NCBI GenBank assembly: GCA_964058805.1
Contig: CAXKVV010000040.1
Coordinates: forward strand, 558,001 to 622,000
Origin: Schoenoplectus triqueter
Taxonomy: Eukaryota; Streptophyta; Magnoliopsida; Poales; Cyperaceae
Reading direction: 5' to 3'
Length of the DNA: 64,000 nt
Shown here: positions 36,401-47,312 of the stretch, one piece after another
Numbering within the stretch: the first letter of the stretch is position 1
How the letters are laid out: each line of letters opens with the position of its first letter
Program-made: the position numbers and the translations under genes
Notes under the pieces: generated by a model
The model's database searches: none
What the model saw: the letters and a program-made list of their open reading frames with translations, nothing else
What the model was told of the DNA's origin: nothing

Positions 36401-36602
36401 TGGACCGAGGCATGGCTATCTGTTATTGTACTCAAAAGTTGGCTGGGATGAGACAAGCAAGCTCCAACCTTTTGGAATTTTTGTGCCGTAACCTAGTAAC
36501 AGCGATTGATTGAGGGAAAAAAGTACTTAAATTTATGCTAACCAGATCCTCGAATGAGAAGATCCACTTGGAGCGGTGCGTGGAGGTCTGAAAATCCGCC
36601 AT
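33420..36602 (-). CDS. CYCH;1: Cyclin H, regulatory subunit of CDK-activating kinase/TFIIH
   Basis: Thirteen exons in transcript order: 36602-36543, 36230-36180, 36083-36005, 35658-35540, 35331-35258, 35153-35033, 34852-34784, 34687-34646, 34385-34308, 34164-34106, 34022-33938, 33702-33614 and 33468-33420. They total 975 nt with every phase matching, giving 324 aa. Cyclin H binds the CDK-activating kinase (CDKD) with MAT1, phosphorylates cell-cycle CDKs and, within TFIIH, the RNA polymerase II tail. The N-terminus [15 protein letters not shown] is diagnostic. The cyclin core includes [16 protein letters not shown] (residues 110-125) and [20 protein letters not shown] (129-148). [15 protein letters not shown] and [13 protein letters not shown] follow in the second cyclin fold. 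The basic tail [15 protein letters not shown] is typical. Slightly short of the usual 330-340 aa because of a reduced linker after residue 191. A telo-box and two site II motifs lie 215-270 bp upstream. Confidence 0.95.
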
Positions 36603-36817
36603 TAATGGATTGTATTACCTCGCTTGGGAGCTGGGGCGCAAATTTTGTGGTTTTGGAGGCGGGAAGGAGGAGAGACGGAGAGAGCAAACAAATAAGCAAT
36701 CGGAGGAAAAGAGGGGTGGAATTGTAAATGAAAAAAACAAAGGAGAGATTTAGAGTAAGCCTTATCGATCGGGTTATTGGACCTGCTGGCTGCTGCTTAG
36801 CGAAGTTAGCTCGAGGT

Positions 36818-36826
36818 TTAGGGTTT
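36818..36826 (-). promoter_or_regulatory. Telo-box upstream of cyclin H
   Basis: Minus strand AAACCCTAA, about 215 bp upstream of the cyclin H start codon. In plants this motif occurs in promoters of genes active in dividing cells, often beside site II motifs as here. Confidence 0.6.
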
Positions 36827-36847
36827 GGGGATTGGGTTAAATTTAGT

Positions 36848-36873
36848 TGGGCCTTTCTTATTGCGTCTGGGCT
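36848..36873. promoter_or_regulatory. Two site II (TGGGCC/T) motifs upstream of cyclin H
   Basis: TGGGCC at 36848-36853 and TGGGCT at 36868-36873, 20 bp apart and next to the telo-box. TCP factors bind this motif class in promoters of proliferation-linked genes. The link to cyclin H expression is inference. Confidence 0.5.
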
Positions 36874-37506
36874 GTTTGTTATTAGATCAAACATTGATTC
36901 CTAAGATTCAAATTTTAGATAGATAGTTCATTAACTCTGACGCTCAATTTCAAATTCAGTGAATCAATCCAATCATTCGCTGTGAGCCTGTGGCATTAAT
37001 TATGTATCATGTATTAGCAACCTCAAATAATTATATTCAATGATATGAATGTTCTACCAATTTAGCAGTTTGTAAAGGTTATGTTGATAATAACAACAAC
37101 AACAATAATAATGCCATTCATTATTATTCGTATATTTGTATGGGCTCACATGAGCTCACTGCACTTCCACATGACATTTAACCCTTAACCCCCCAAGCAG
37201 GCAAATGCAATGCAAGTCACTTTCATACGGGCCCATTTAAAGCAATTTATAATCGTATCATCTCACCATCTAATTATGTCCGTATCTTCTAATGAATACC
37301 AATATATACTCCACCGAACACAAATAAATACAAATATACAATAGTAATTATATTATACATTAACACTACCCTCAATGCCAACCTCCTTACCATATCAATT
37401 ATCTGCTCTTTCTCCCCTACAAATACAATTCTATACTGCCTCTCTCTTCCTCTTCACATCAATTATTTGCTCTCCCCCGCTTCCTCTTCTCAATCAGAAA
37501 TTCAGA

Positions 37507-37968
37507 ATGCTACTCTTCTCACATCGCTCAACCAAATGCGCGCTGGTTTTTCTCCTCATAAGCACAATCTCTCCCTGTTACATGTCCCAAAATTCACCTC
37601 CGGAGTGTCCCTACCCATGTTTACCACCTCCTACCGGTGCCGCAAACTCCTACCCCCCGCCTCCCCAGTTACCTGATTCTTTCAACGCGTATCCACCTCC
37701 CCCACCTCTGGGGACGAACCCTGGTGACATGAATAATTATTACCCCCCTCCGCCGCCCGGGTCTGTGCCCAATTATTATTTCTCTCCGCCTTCTTACACG
37801 TATGGGGCGCCGCCTCCGCCTAACCCTATACTGCCCTGGTTCCCTTTTTACTACAAGAACCCGCCGTCATCCTCGAGATCATCAGCACATTGCACTGCAC
37901 TCACTGGTATGGCTTCAAGTACTATGATCGCGGTGGTATTGTTAGGGTTCTTTATTTTGGATAATTGA
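37507..37968 (+). CDS. Small proline-rich, probably GPI-anchored cell-wall protein
   Basis: A single-exon frame of 153 aa when started at the methionine at 37507; a longer frame opens at 37375 but that extension adds a non-signal-like stretch. The first 25 residues, MLLFSHRSTKCALVFLLIST, have a basic N-region and hydrophobic core typical of a signal peptide. CPYPCLPPP follows, then repeated YPPPP/PPPPP blocks with tyrosines (extensin-like), then a serine-rich linker. The last 15 residues are hydrophobic (TMIAVVLLGFFILDN), as expected for removal and GPI anchoring. Such proteins sit at the outer face of the plasma membrane or in the wall. The C-P-Y-P-C motif recalls plant proline-rich GPI proteins, but I cannot assign a named family. 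The proline-rich substrate class is the one modified by ExAD, encoded in this window; this specific link is speculative. Confidence 0.75.
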   Translation: MLLFSHRSTKCALVFLLISTISPCYMSQNSPPECPYPCLPPPTGAANSYPPPPQLPDSFNAYPPPPPLGTNPGDMNNYYPPPPPGSVPNYYFSPPSYTYGAPPPPNPILPWFPFYYKNPPSSSRSSAHCTALTGMASSTMIAVVLLGFFILDN

Positions 37969-39371
37969 TTAATTACTTTAAGAGATTTATGTGCTAGTTT
38001 TACTAGGTAGGTTACTTTTGCTTCTTCTTCTTTTATGTTTATTTTTGTTTTCCTTTAATTTTGTGGTGCTTAATATGTGTGTGCAGAAACCAAGTTTTAT
38101 GGTTGTTGAAAAATTCATGTTGACCTTTGGAATGAATTGGATGTAAGGAAATAGCCAAATAACTATTACTCCACTATAAAATCTAGAGTTCAATATTATT
38201 TCTTTTCTTTACCTCCTTTTGTAAAGCATAGTCTTACACGAAATTTGGTTGTAAATCTCTGTTGATATATATATATATATATATATATTATGGAGTTAGG
38301 TCCTCACATCAGGTTTTTCTCAACACAATTCTCATTAATTTCTGTAGAAATAAAGAGCTTTTTTATAATTGGAAAATATTTTTGTTAAAAATTTTTGCTT
38401 GTTATGAATGCTGAGTTTTGTGATGAGTATAAACGCGCAGCGGAATTAAATTAGAATAAAATATTTTGGAAGAAAGATGAAAAGAGAATTAAAATTCGTG
38501 GGGTTGGTAAGGAGTTGAAATCATAGGAAATTAGCTGTCAATATCAGAATTAAAAGCAGCTTCTATCTTCGGCCTTTTGCAAATCACTTTTTTGAATGGT
38601 GCTGGACTTCTCCATGCCACATTGCCACTGGAGAAATCAGGTGGGACCCTCGTTCAACATGAAACGGACGGCAATGATTGAGCGTTAGGGGAAAAAAAGA
38701 TACATAATTGTTTTATATTCTCTTTCTCATAAAGTTTATTTCCTTCTTTTGTTAGCTATATATATATATATGCTAGGTTGTGATATGATTTATCACAAAT
38801 TATTCGTTTGCATTAATATTTGAGATCTGGATTTTTCTTTTTTCTCGTATACATGGTAAAAAGGAAAATATCGATGTAACATCTTTGCTGATTAACATAC
38901 ATAGGCAAACATTAATTAATAATATTATTTTCGAATTTAATAATATTATTTTGGCAATCACACATTTCTCAATTGAGTTGAGAACTCTAGACCCGGAGAC
39001 AAAACGAGGAGAAGAAACAAGTAGGGTCTTGATTTGGTGGAGCTACCACTAAAAAAATGAAAATTAAGGAGCAATCATGTAAATTAAAATAAGGTAGGTG
39101 TTGGTTGACACGGCACCCGCTCCTTCCTCGATCGTCAATTCGTCATGCATTTTGTACAAGTGCAAATGTAGAATAGTGGAATGTTAATCTAATCTTGTCA
39201 TCTCGCGTCGGTGCAGCGTGGCAAGATATTATTATATATTAATATTATCTTTTTGACTTTTGAGCCTCTCTTCTCTCCACTCTTATGTTTATTTGCAAGT
39301 TACAGGCAGCATCCAGGACGAGGAGGCAGCCTATAAATAAAATGGTATTTGTCCGATTAGTATTATTATAA
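37969..39371. other. Intergenic, no gene recognised
   Basis: Holds the 3' UTR of the proline-rich gene, a (TA)n run at 38265-38289 and AT-rich spacer. No ORF, RNA gene or bounded transposon was supported. Confidence 0.5.
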
Positions 39372-39649
39372 CCCACGATTAGGGCTGTCAACGCAACACA
39401 ATTTTGCTAGGAAGACGAAATGAATTTTGGTTTCGTTGGCTCAGCAAAACCAAACACGAAACTGAGTCAGGATTTCGCTAGAAAAATGAAACGAAATACG
39501 AAACAAACCCATTTCGTTTCGTATAATTTCGTTATTTCGTCCAGTATTCTACTTGTATAGAATACTTTGAATTACAGGGGAGTCACACCTTGGTAAAGTA
39601 AAAAGAAAGGTGAAAAACCCTAGGCGTCGCGCCGTTGTGGTTCTTCGTC

Positions 39650-39815
39650 TCCCCTCTCTCTCTCTGTGATCTGATCATATCTTCGTCTCGTCCACCCTTG
39701 CCCTGACCCCTCTCTCTCTCTCTGTGATCTGATCGTATCTTCGTCTCCCCTGAGACCCTGACCCCTCTCTCTCTCTCTCTTTGTGATCTGATCGTATCTT
39801 CGTCTCCCCTCATCA
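39650..39815. repeat. About 60-bp minisatellite, three units
   Basis: Three copies of a unit containing (CT)n, then GTGATCTGATC(A/G)TATCTTCG and a CCCCTG-like spacer, in the untranslated 5' part of the hAT element. The number of CT dinucleotides differs between units. Confidence 0.85.
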
Positions 39816-40292
39816 TTTCGATTGTCTCTTTTTCACAAAACCCTAGCTTGAATGCTTGATTGCTTGTTGTGGCCCTGTGGTCGATGATTTGTTTTCTTGT
39901 TTCTAGCATTTTAGTGTAAGTTATACGTTTCGTTCGATCAGGGACTCTCATGCAATCTTGAAGAATCGTTGGTTTTGGGTATATATGTCTCTAAAGGGAA
40001 GAAAAATGACAGAAAGAAAGGACGAAAAAAAAGAGTTAGAAAAAACAAAGGTAGAGAGAGAGAAAGAACACACAAGAAAGCAATTTTCAGGTATTTCTTA
40101 TACTTTATTTTGTTTTTTCTTTGAAATTTTTTATTTATTTTGTTTAATCATTTGTTACTCATTTGCATGCAAATTTTTTAGATATGGTCGACTCAGATGA
40201 ATATGTTTTAGATGCTGAGCCTGATTTGTCTTCCGATGAGTATGTTTTTCTTTACCCTTTCTTTGCTTGCTTGCTTGAACTTTCTTTGCTTG

Positions 40293-40459
40293 CTTGGTAC
40301 TAGCACTTATCGGCGCTTGGTACTAGCACTTACTTTGCTTGGTACTGGCACTTACCGGCGCTTGGTACTGGCACTTACCGGCGCTTGGTACTGACACTTA
40401 CTTTGCTTGGTACTGGCACTTACTTTGCTTGGTACTGGCGCTTGGTACTGGCACTTACC
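40293..40459. repeat. 22-24-bp minisatellite replacing the transposase N-terminus
   Basis: About seven to eight units of CTTGGTACTGGCACTTACYN with endings GGCG or TTTG. It lies exactly where the exon for the BED zinc finger would be expected in a hAT transposase gene. Confidence 0.85.
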
Positions 40460-40591
40460 TTTTCTTTGCTTGCTTGAACTTTCTTTTCTTTGTTTGCTTG
40501 GTTGCTTGTTTGAACTTTTACTTGCCAGTGCTTACTTGCTTGCTTGTTTGAACTTTTAGTATGGAACAAGATGAGGTTCAAAGGATTGTAG

Positions 40592-42194
40592 TTGATCCAC
40601 ATACTTGGTAAACTAGATTGCAAGTTCAGTTTTACAAGTGACTTGTGGACCAGTAAGAGTAGGGACAGGGGGTTTATGTCCCTTACATATCATTACATTG
40701 ATAATACTTGGCTGTTGAGAAAGAGAATTATTAATTTCATCCATTTGCCTTCTCTACACACTGGTCAGCACATTTCACAGGCTATATATGAAAAATTGGT
40801 ATTGTGGAATGTGGATAAAAAAGTTTTTTGTTTGGTACTTGATAACTCTTCTGCTAATGATGCTGTCATAAGAGAAATGTTGACTACAACTCAGATTAGT
40901 AAGCACTTACCAGCTGATGGATCCATCTTTCATCAAAGATGTGGATGCCACATTTTGAACCTGATTGTGCAAGATGGTTTGGGTATACTGGATGGAGAGA
41001 TATAAAAAATTAGAACCACAATGAAATACATTAGACATTCACAATCTAGAATGGAGAAATTCATCTTGGCAGCATCTCAGGTCTACAAATTAACTTGTAT
41101 TTGTATTCAATTAGTTCAGTTTAACATAAAACTAATTACATTTGTCTTTTCCTTAGGTTAATGCCCTACAAAGGAAACCTGCTTGGGATGTGCAGACAAG
41201 ATGGAACTCCACTTACTTAATGTTGGAGTTGGCATTGGACTTACAAGAGGCTATTAACAGATTTGCTAGCTATGATAAAAGATACATTTTATGTCCATCT
41301 GAAGAAGATTGGGATAATGTTCAGACTATAATTGGGCACTTAAAAGTCTTTTATGATGCCACAAATAAACTAAGTGGTTCCAAATATCCAACCCTTAATT
41401 TGTACTTCTCTGAATTTTGTGAGGTTTAGCTAAATATTAAGAAAATGAGAAGTAGCCTATATCCCTTTGTTGTTCAAATGAGCATAGAAATGTTTGCCAA
41501 GTGGGACAAGTATTGGTCCAATGGAAATGTCTTTTGGCTATTGCTTGTGTTCTAGACCCTAGGTGCAAGTTAGCAGTGGTTGAGTATCATTACAACATGA
41601 TGCATTCTGAGGATTGTGCAAGATTTATGACCAACATAAAGGCATGCTTGCTTGCTTTGTTTAAAGAATACTTGAATGCACACTCAAGGGCAACACAAAA
41701 CCAAGCTGGCAGCTCAACTCATAGGTACAACACATAGTGTTAGTGACTTATATTTTAAAATACTTCAATACTATATTTTAAAATTGATGCTTATTTTCTT
41801 GTATGATGTTGTGATAATTAGGGTTGGATCTAGTACAACACATAGTGTCAGTGACACAAGGGCAGATTTGAAAGACTTTTTGAGTGGTAAGAGGACCACT
41901 AAGACAACAAAATCAGAGCTAGATCAATATCTAGATGACCCACTTGATGAAACTAGCTTAGATGATGACTTTGACATCCTTGCATGGTGGAAACTGAAAA
42001 GTCAAACATATCCTATTATGGCTAAGCTAACAAGGGACATATTGGCTGTCCTAATTTCAACAGTGGCGTCAGAGTCCACTTTCAGTACTTCTGGTAGGAT
42101 TCTGAGCCATGTTAGATCGTCTCTAAATGATGAGAGCATTGAAGCTCTAATATGTGCCCAAGATTGGTTACGTGCTTGCGTTACTGGTGTTTAA
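40592..42194 (+). pseudogene. hAT transposase (RICESLEEPER-like), N-terminus missing
   Basis: The catalytic and dimerisation parts are readable: FSFTSDLWTSKSRDRGFMSL and VLDNSSAND near the start, a CGCHILNLIVQDGL segment, TRWNSTYLMLELAL, VLDPRCKL and the C-terminal hAT dimerisation block (DILAWWKLKS, ISTVASESTFSTSGRILS). Two canonical introns remain (41081-41156 and one starting near 41724). The frame is broken by TAA at 41003, TAG at 41427 and a one-base deletion near 41530. The BED finger is absent. Damage is light, so the element died recently compared with the one at 15908. Confidence 0.88.
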
Positions 42195-43190
42195 TTTACT
42201 TTTTCTAATACTAATGTAATTTCTTTGACCTGATGTGTGTTAATGCAGATAATGATGGCATGTTTGGTAATATCATATGGTTCATTGATGAAGGAGTACT
42301 AGATGATACCATTTGTGGCAGTGGAAGCTAAACATGTGCCAGTCTTGTTTATTAGTTCAATTACTGGTATTTTTAAATGTTTTGAGAGTGTTGTTTGTGC
42401 CTTAAAACATGTTGTTGCATATTGTCTGTTGCTTGTTGCATGTTACCTGTTGTCTTAAAGCATGTTGCCTGTTGCCTGTTGCCTATTGCTTGTTGTCTGT
42501 TGTTTGTTGCCTATTACCTTGAAGCTTGGAGACTGCTAGTTAGTCTCTTTGGCTCCTCAAATCTCTAGCATTGAATTTTCAATGATGATAAATGTGTTTA
42601 AATGTTTATTGCATGTTGCCATTGTGGCTGAGATTGATATATCTGAGAAAATAGCTGGGATTTAGGTTGGCTTTAGAGTAGCTGACAAATGGCAAATGGT
42701 AACTTTAGAGTAACTAACAAATGGTAAATGGTAAATGGTAAATTACAACTTTATTATTTGTTGGATACTCTATTACTTAGTACATTTTGGATATATGATA
42801 TGTAGTATAGCTGACAAATGGCAACTTGACAATTTTTTTTAATATAAAGGTTGATATTTTGCTATATGTCATCTACTATTTTTATTATTATATGTCATCT
42901 GCTATTTTTATGTTTTTTAATATTAACTTGTCATTGTAATTTTTTACTTCAAATTTGACAAAAAAAATAGTCAATTGACACTTGACATTATATTTCAGAC
43001 GTTCAAAATTCTTAACGTTACAAACATTTTGAACATTTCAGTAAACGAAACGTTCAACGAAAAAATTTCTCCTTACGTTCAGTAAACGAAACGTTCAGCG
43101 GAAAAAAAAAATTCATCGTTTAAACGAAACGTTAAACGTAACCAATCTATTTCGTGGTCGTTTAGTACATTTGACACCCCTAACCACGAC

Positions 43191-43637
43191 CCAACAATGC
43201 ATTGCATGCATAATTGGCATCACCATCTATTCAATCAATGCTCATCTACTTCCAAATTACCTTTGCTAATGACAAACTAAGCCGCCAGTGCTCAAGCCAA
43301 CAACATACAAAGATATTCAGCAACATTGATTTTCCTTTCCTCACTTAAAAGTTAAAACGCTTCATTTCAAAAAGAAGACTGCCAGTCCTTTCCATCTATA
43401 AATCCCAAAATGCTTACCTTCTATTGTCAATTTCGTCCCCTATCTATTTGCTAGCCAAAACACAAAAATTATAACCCATTTCTATCTGCTAAAACCAAAG
43501 GAACCTGGCATTACTCTAAAATAAATTATAGATTGCATGTTAGAGAGGTCTCTGCACTACACTACACCACACCTTCCTTTCATCGACCCATCACCAAAAG
43601 TGCAAATGAAACATGCATGCCCGTGTCTCACCTGACC
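43191..43637. other. Spacer and 3' flank of the CDCA7-like gene
   Basis: No gene recognised. This stretch lies between the hAT right end and the CDCA7-like stop codon and probably contains that gene's 3' UTR. Confidence 0.5.
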
Positions 43638-46056
43638 TTAAATACCATAATGACGTCTCCTCAGCCTAGCAGCAATGGGGCCAGGGGAAATACTATCAAA
43701 ATGTTCCCCTCTTTTCCCTCTTTTAACCCGATGCTGCTGCTTTTCCATCACTTCTTCATCATTGGTAGCACTAATCTCATCAGTTTTCTCACATATAATA
43801 TCAGTGTTTGGCATATTTTCTTTTGCTGCTGCTGTGATATCTGACACAGCAGCTTCAATTTCAGAAGAAGGCGCCTGGTCTGAACTAGCTGGCTTCTGGC
43901 GAGTTTGGATCAGATAATGTGCCACTGATTTGTATCCAAGACTCATAACCTGCATTTGCAATCACAATCAAGAGATATTAACAAAGATAAAGATATTTCA
44001 AGTAGGAAACTTGTCAGAGTAATCCCATGAGAAAGGAATTTCTCATGTAAATATCACAAACCCTTACAAAAAGTTTACAGAAAAAGTTCACTTGTCTCCC
44101 TGCAAAAACCTCGAGATATCATGAATGCCCCTAAAAGGGTATACAAAAGGTATAACCAGGCTAACACAATTCTAACTAGAATGCTAATTATCATCAAGAC
44201 AACGATTATTTCCCTAATATGTATTTGCCAAGAACCAATTATTACCAATACAGGATGGAGGCATCTGTGATGTTTTGATAGTCCTGTACAGGTGTACATA
44301 ACATGTATGTTATGCAGGGGTTTATGCTGAGAGCTTGAGATACACAAGGTCATGAAACTATTACATTACCCAAGCTACTCGCTCAGTTCCACTCACTTAC
44401 AAAACAGGGAAACGTGAAATATAAGAATGAGGTAATTTCTTTATCTTAAAAGAAAAGGGCCACATTTCTGATAATGTGAAGCTAAATATCTGTACCAGTT
44501 CTTTGTTTTCTTGAGATAGCATCTGAAGCTCTTCAGGGACACCTACAATGTTTCTGCAGTAAATTTGCTCCTTGGTCCAGCAAGGATCAGATTGCTTATA
44601 GACAAACAAAAATAGAGAGCAGTTACCTTCTTATAAATAGTTCCAGTTGGGGTCCATCCTTTCTTGATTCTACAGTTGCTGCAATTGCAAATACCCCGAC
44701 AAACTGGACAGACCCAGCCAGTGTTCTTAATCGTTTCTAGAACATTTTCACCATATCTGAATGTATTACGTTAACAACATACTACAATTAGAATATATTG
44801 TAGAAGATTACAAAAGTTAGCCAATTAAAAATTTGGCATGTGAGAAAATTTTAAAGAAAACAAAAGGAATGGCCGACACCAAACCAGGATATAGGCATGC
44901 TGGAAAGTTAAGCTACTTCACCAAGCTCCAAGAAATTTAATTAACTCAGTAACTAACCTCGTATAAAGACAGTCTCCGCACAATTGACCCTGCACAAGCT
45001 GACATTTGCAACAGCTTGTTCGATAACCCATAGTCTTCTGCCTGAAAATAAAAGATATTTATATAAATAAAAGTCTTAATAAAGCCCATATCACTTGAGG
45101 CTCAAGTTAGCACCAACTGCACAACGACACCACCAATAAAAATGCAATTTGCCAAATTAAGTTCGAAATATGCAACTGAAACACGCTTGTGTTACAACTA
45201 GCTACAATTAGTGAATTTAAACAAAAGGAAACATGCAAACCTGCATTGATGACAAGTTTTTCCTTTGACGTGATCATAGATGCGTGTGCCGTCCTTTTTG
45301 CATTCATCCATAAATGGAGTCCAAGGAGCCTCACATGAACCGAGCAATTTCTTGTGCTCTTCAGTGTAAAACTCTTTTGTCCTGCCTTCCTTGATCAATT
45401 CTGCATTGCGTTCAGCCAGAACATAGTTTTTCTTGCTGCGGGCTTCTGTGTAGTCAACCGGCACTGTGTCCTTCAACCTTTACAGACCAGGCACAAAAAA
45501 AGTTTTATTTAGAAGTGATTTGGCAGCTGTAAGCACCACCAAAAAGTCACAGGACAGTAAAGTTGTGTGTTGTGTATTTCATGGATGTTTTGGGGGGTAC
45601 AAAAAAATCATTAAAAGCGAAAGTGTCTGGAGAGATAAAACAACGAGCTATCTTTTAGGTAGGGTTAGAAGACATACGAAAGGAGGTATCGCTGGAAGAA
45701 TATCAGTGCAGTACGATATACCTGGATGAGCGCCTTGGAGGCGAGAGAGGGTTCAGATCATCCTTCGTCTTGGATCCGGATCCATCAGTCGGCATGAGAA
45801 GCCGCCTCGTACTCTTACTCTTACTCTTAGGGTTTGTGGTGGCGTTAGGGGTAGTAAAAGCACCGCGGACATCGCGTGAGAGATCGAGTAGGCCAAGCTT
45901 CTTCATCCTCTCCCTGTTGGCCTTGATCCTGTCCTCTCTGTATTTCTCGTACTCCACCGGAGCTGGAGCAGGAGCAGGTGCTGGTGGGTCCGTGGCTTCG
46001 GATTTCTTGGACGGAGACGGCCTGGCTCTCTTCGTACGGACAGCCTCGGACGCCAT
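43638..46056 (-). CDS. CDCA7-like 4CXXC zinc-finger protein
   Basis: Five exons in transcript order: 46056-45722, 45477-45241, 45041-44958, 44756-44627 and 43949-43638, all GT-AG and in phase, giving 365 aa. Residues 187-247 form the zf-4CXXC_R1 domain shared with vertebrate CDCA7: TCHQCRQKTMGYRT, then CGDCLYTRYGENV (212-224), then WVCPVCRGICNCSNCR (233-248) and TPTGTIYKK. The N-terminus is basic (MASEAVRTKRARPSPSKK) with an AP repeat and REDRIKANRERMKKLG. The tail is acidic, then basic (HRVKRGKRGEHF) and probably nuclear. In animals CDCA7 binds and stimulates the chromatin remodeller HELLS; the plant counterpart of HELLS is DDM1, which maintains DNA methylation of transposons. A related role here is inferred from the domain. 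The first intron donor follows the serine/arginine-rich RRSSR. Confidence 0.92.
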
Positions 46057-46430
46057 TCTGGCGGTATGAAGGTTGGGAGGAGCGATTTCGAAATTCGAAG
46101 GACGATGCTGGCTGCTGCTGCTTTGTGTTTGGATCGCAGGGTTTTAGAGGCGCGACAATGACAATGACATCATCATCATCATCATCGCGCGCCTTTGCTC
46201 TAAGAAAGAGTTGAGAAAAGAAAAACCCTACGAAAAGTCGAAAGTCGAAAAACCCCGCCTCTTCTTGCCAAACCAGAAAGGACACAACATGATAGCACAC
46301 TCGACCCGGCCCACCGTTCAGTTGGACGGGACGGGACGGGACCCTGTTCAGCGACTTCTTGCAGCCCAAAATTAAAATTGTTGACCGCATGCGCACCACG
46401 GAAATCGGAATGGCTTTTCTTTTATTCAAT
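46057..46430 (-). promoter_or_regulatory. 5' flank of the CDCA7-like gene
   Basis: GC-richer than the surroundings, with an (ATC)n run at about 46168-46188 and an AAAACCCTA near 46222 that resembles a telo-box. No clear TATA box or E2F site was found. Confidence 0.35.
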
Positions 46431-46604
46431 TCAATTGCGATTTGCAGGTTGACTCTTAAGACTCAAGTTGAGATAAAATAGTTATTTTGATAAATTAATT
46501 TGTCAAATAAATTTTAGACTAAGTAGAAGAGTGCGGAATAGTATTAATTTGGTATATCAAGTTATAGGTGGTACACCGGATTAGCTCTCATCAGAATAAC
46601 GATT

Positions 46605-47312
46605 ATTATTTGATTATGTTGTATTATATTATTATATTATGATTATAATTATGATTATGATTTATTATATTATTATAATAATATTATGATGATTATTTAT
46701 TAATTAATTTATTATTATTATATATTATATTATTATAATAATTATTATTATATTAACATTACTGTGAGTATTATTATTATAGGATAAATTTTATTTATTA
46801 TTATTATTATTATATTATTATGATTATGGTTTTATTATTATTGTATTATTATATCATGGTTATGGTTATATTATTATGATTATGACTATGATTAATACTA
46901 TTTATTATTATTATTATATTATATTATATTATTATATTATGATTATATCTATGATTATATTATTATGATTATAATTATTTATTATTATATTATGATTATG
47001 ATTATAATTTATAATAATTATGATTTTAGTATTGTATTATTATATTCTTATTATAAATATGATTATATTATTATTATATTATTATGATTATGATTATTTA
47101 TTATTATTATATTATTATAATTATGATTATGTATTACTATTATATTATATAATTATGATTATGATTATGATTTTATTATTATTATATTATATTATTATGA
47201 TTATAATTATAATTATAATTATAATTTTTTATTATATTATTATTATTTAATTATATTATGATTATGATCATTATTTTATTTTATTTTATTATTATATTAT
47301 TATTATTACACA
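46605..47312. repeat. Long ATT/ATTATG low-complexity tract
   Basis: About 700 bp composed almost only of TTA, ATT and GATTAT units in irregular order, with a few CG interruptions. It has the look of an old, mutated (TTA)n microsatellite. Confidence 0.9.

Larger units (their letters stand above)
39380..43182 (+). mobile_element. hAT transposon (3.8 kb) with decayed transposase
   Basis: The inverted ends are TAGGGCTGTCAA and, from the right, TAGGGGTGTCAA (11 of 12). The flanks CCCACGAT (39372-39379) and ACCACGAC (43183-43190) match at 6 of 8 positions and are read as an aged 8-bp duplication. Subterminal zones carry repeated TTTCGTTTCG (left) and AAACGAAACGTT (right) motifs. A plus-strand transposase covers the middle. 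Two minisatellites sit upstream of it, and TGTTGCC heptamers lie near 42400-42510 downstream. Confidence 0.88.

Noticed and set aside
36538..36894. 118-codon minus-strand ORF upstream of cyclin H
   Set aside because: Covers promoter and leader; the [15 protein letters not shown] start lies in another frame and is the conserved one.
44075..44609. Minus-strand ORFs between CDCA7 exons 4 and 5
   Set aside because: Intronic; they do not join in phase and carry no domain.
47020..47250. ORF of I, Y, L and D repeats
   Set aside because: Translation of the ATT-rich low-complexity tract.
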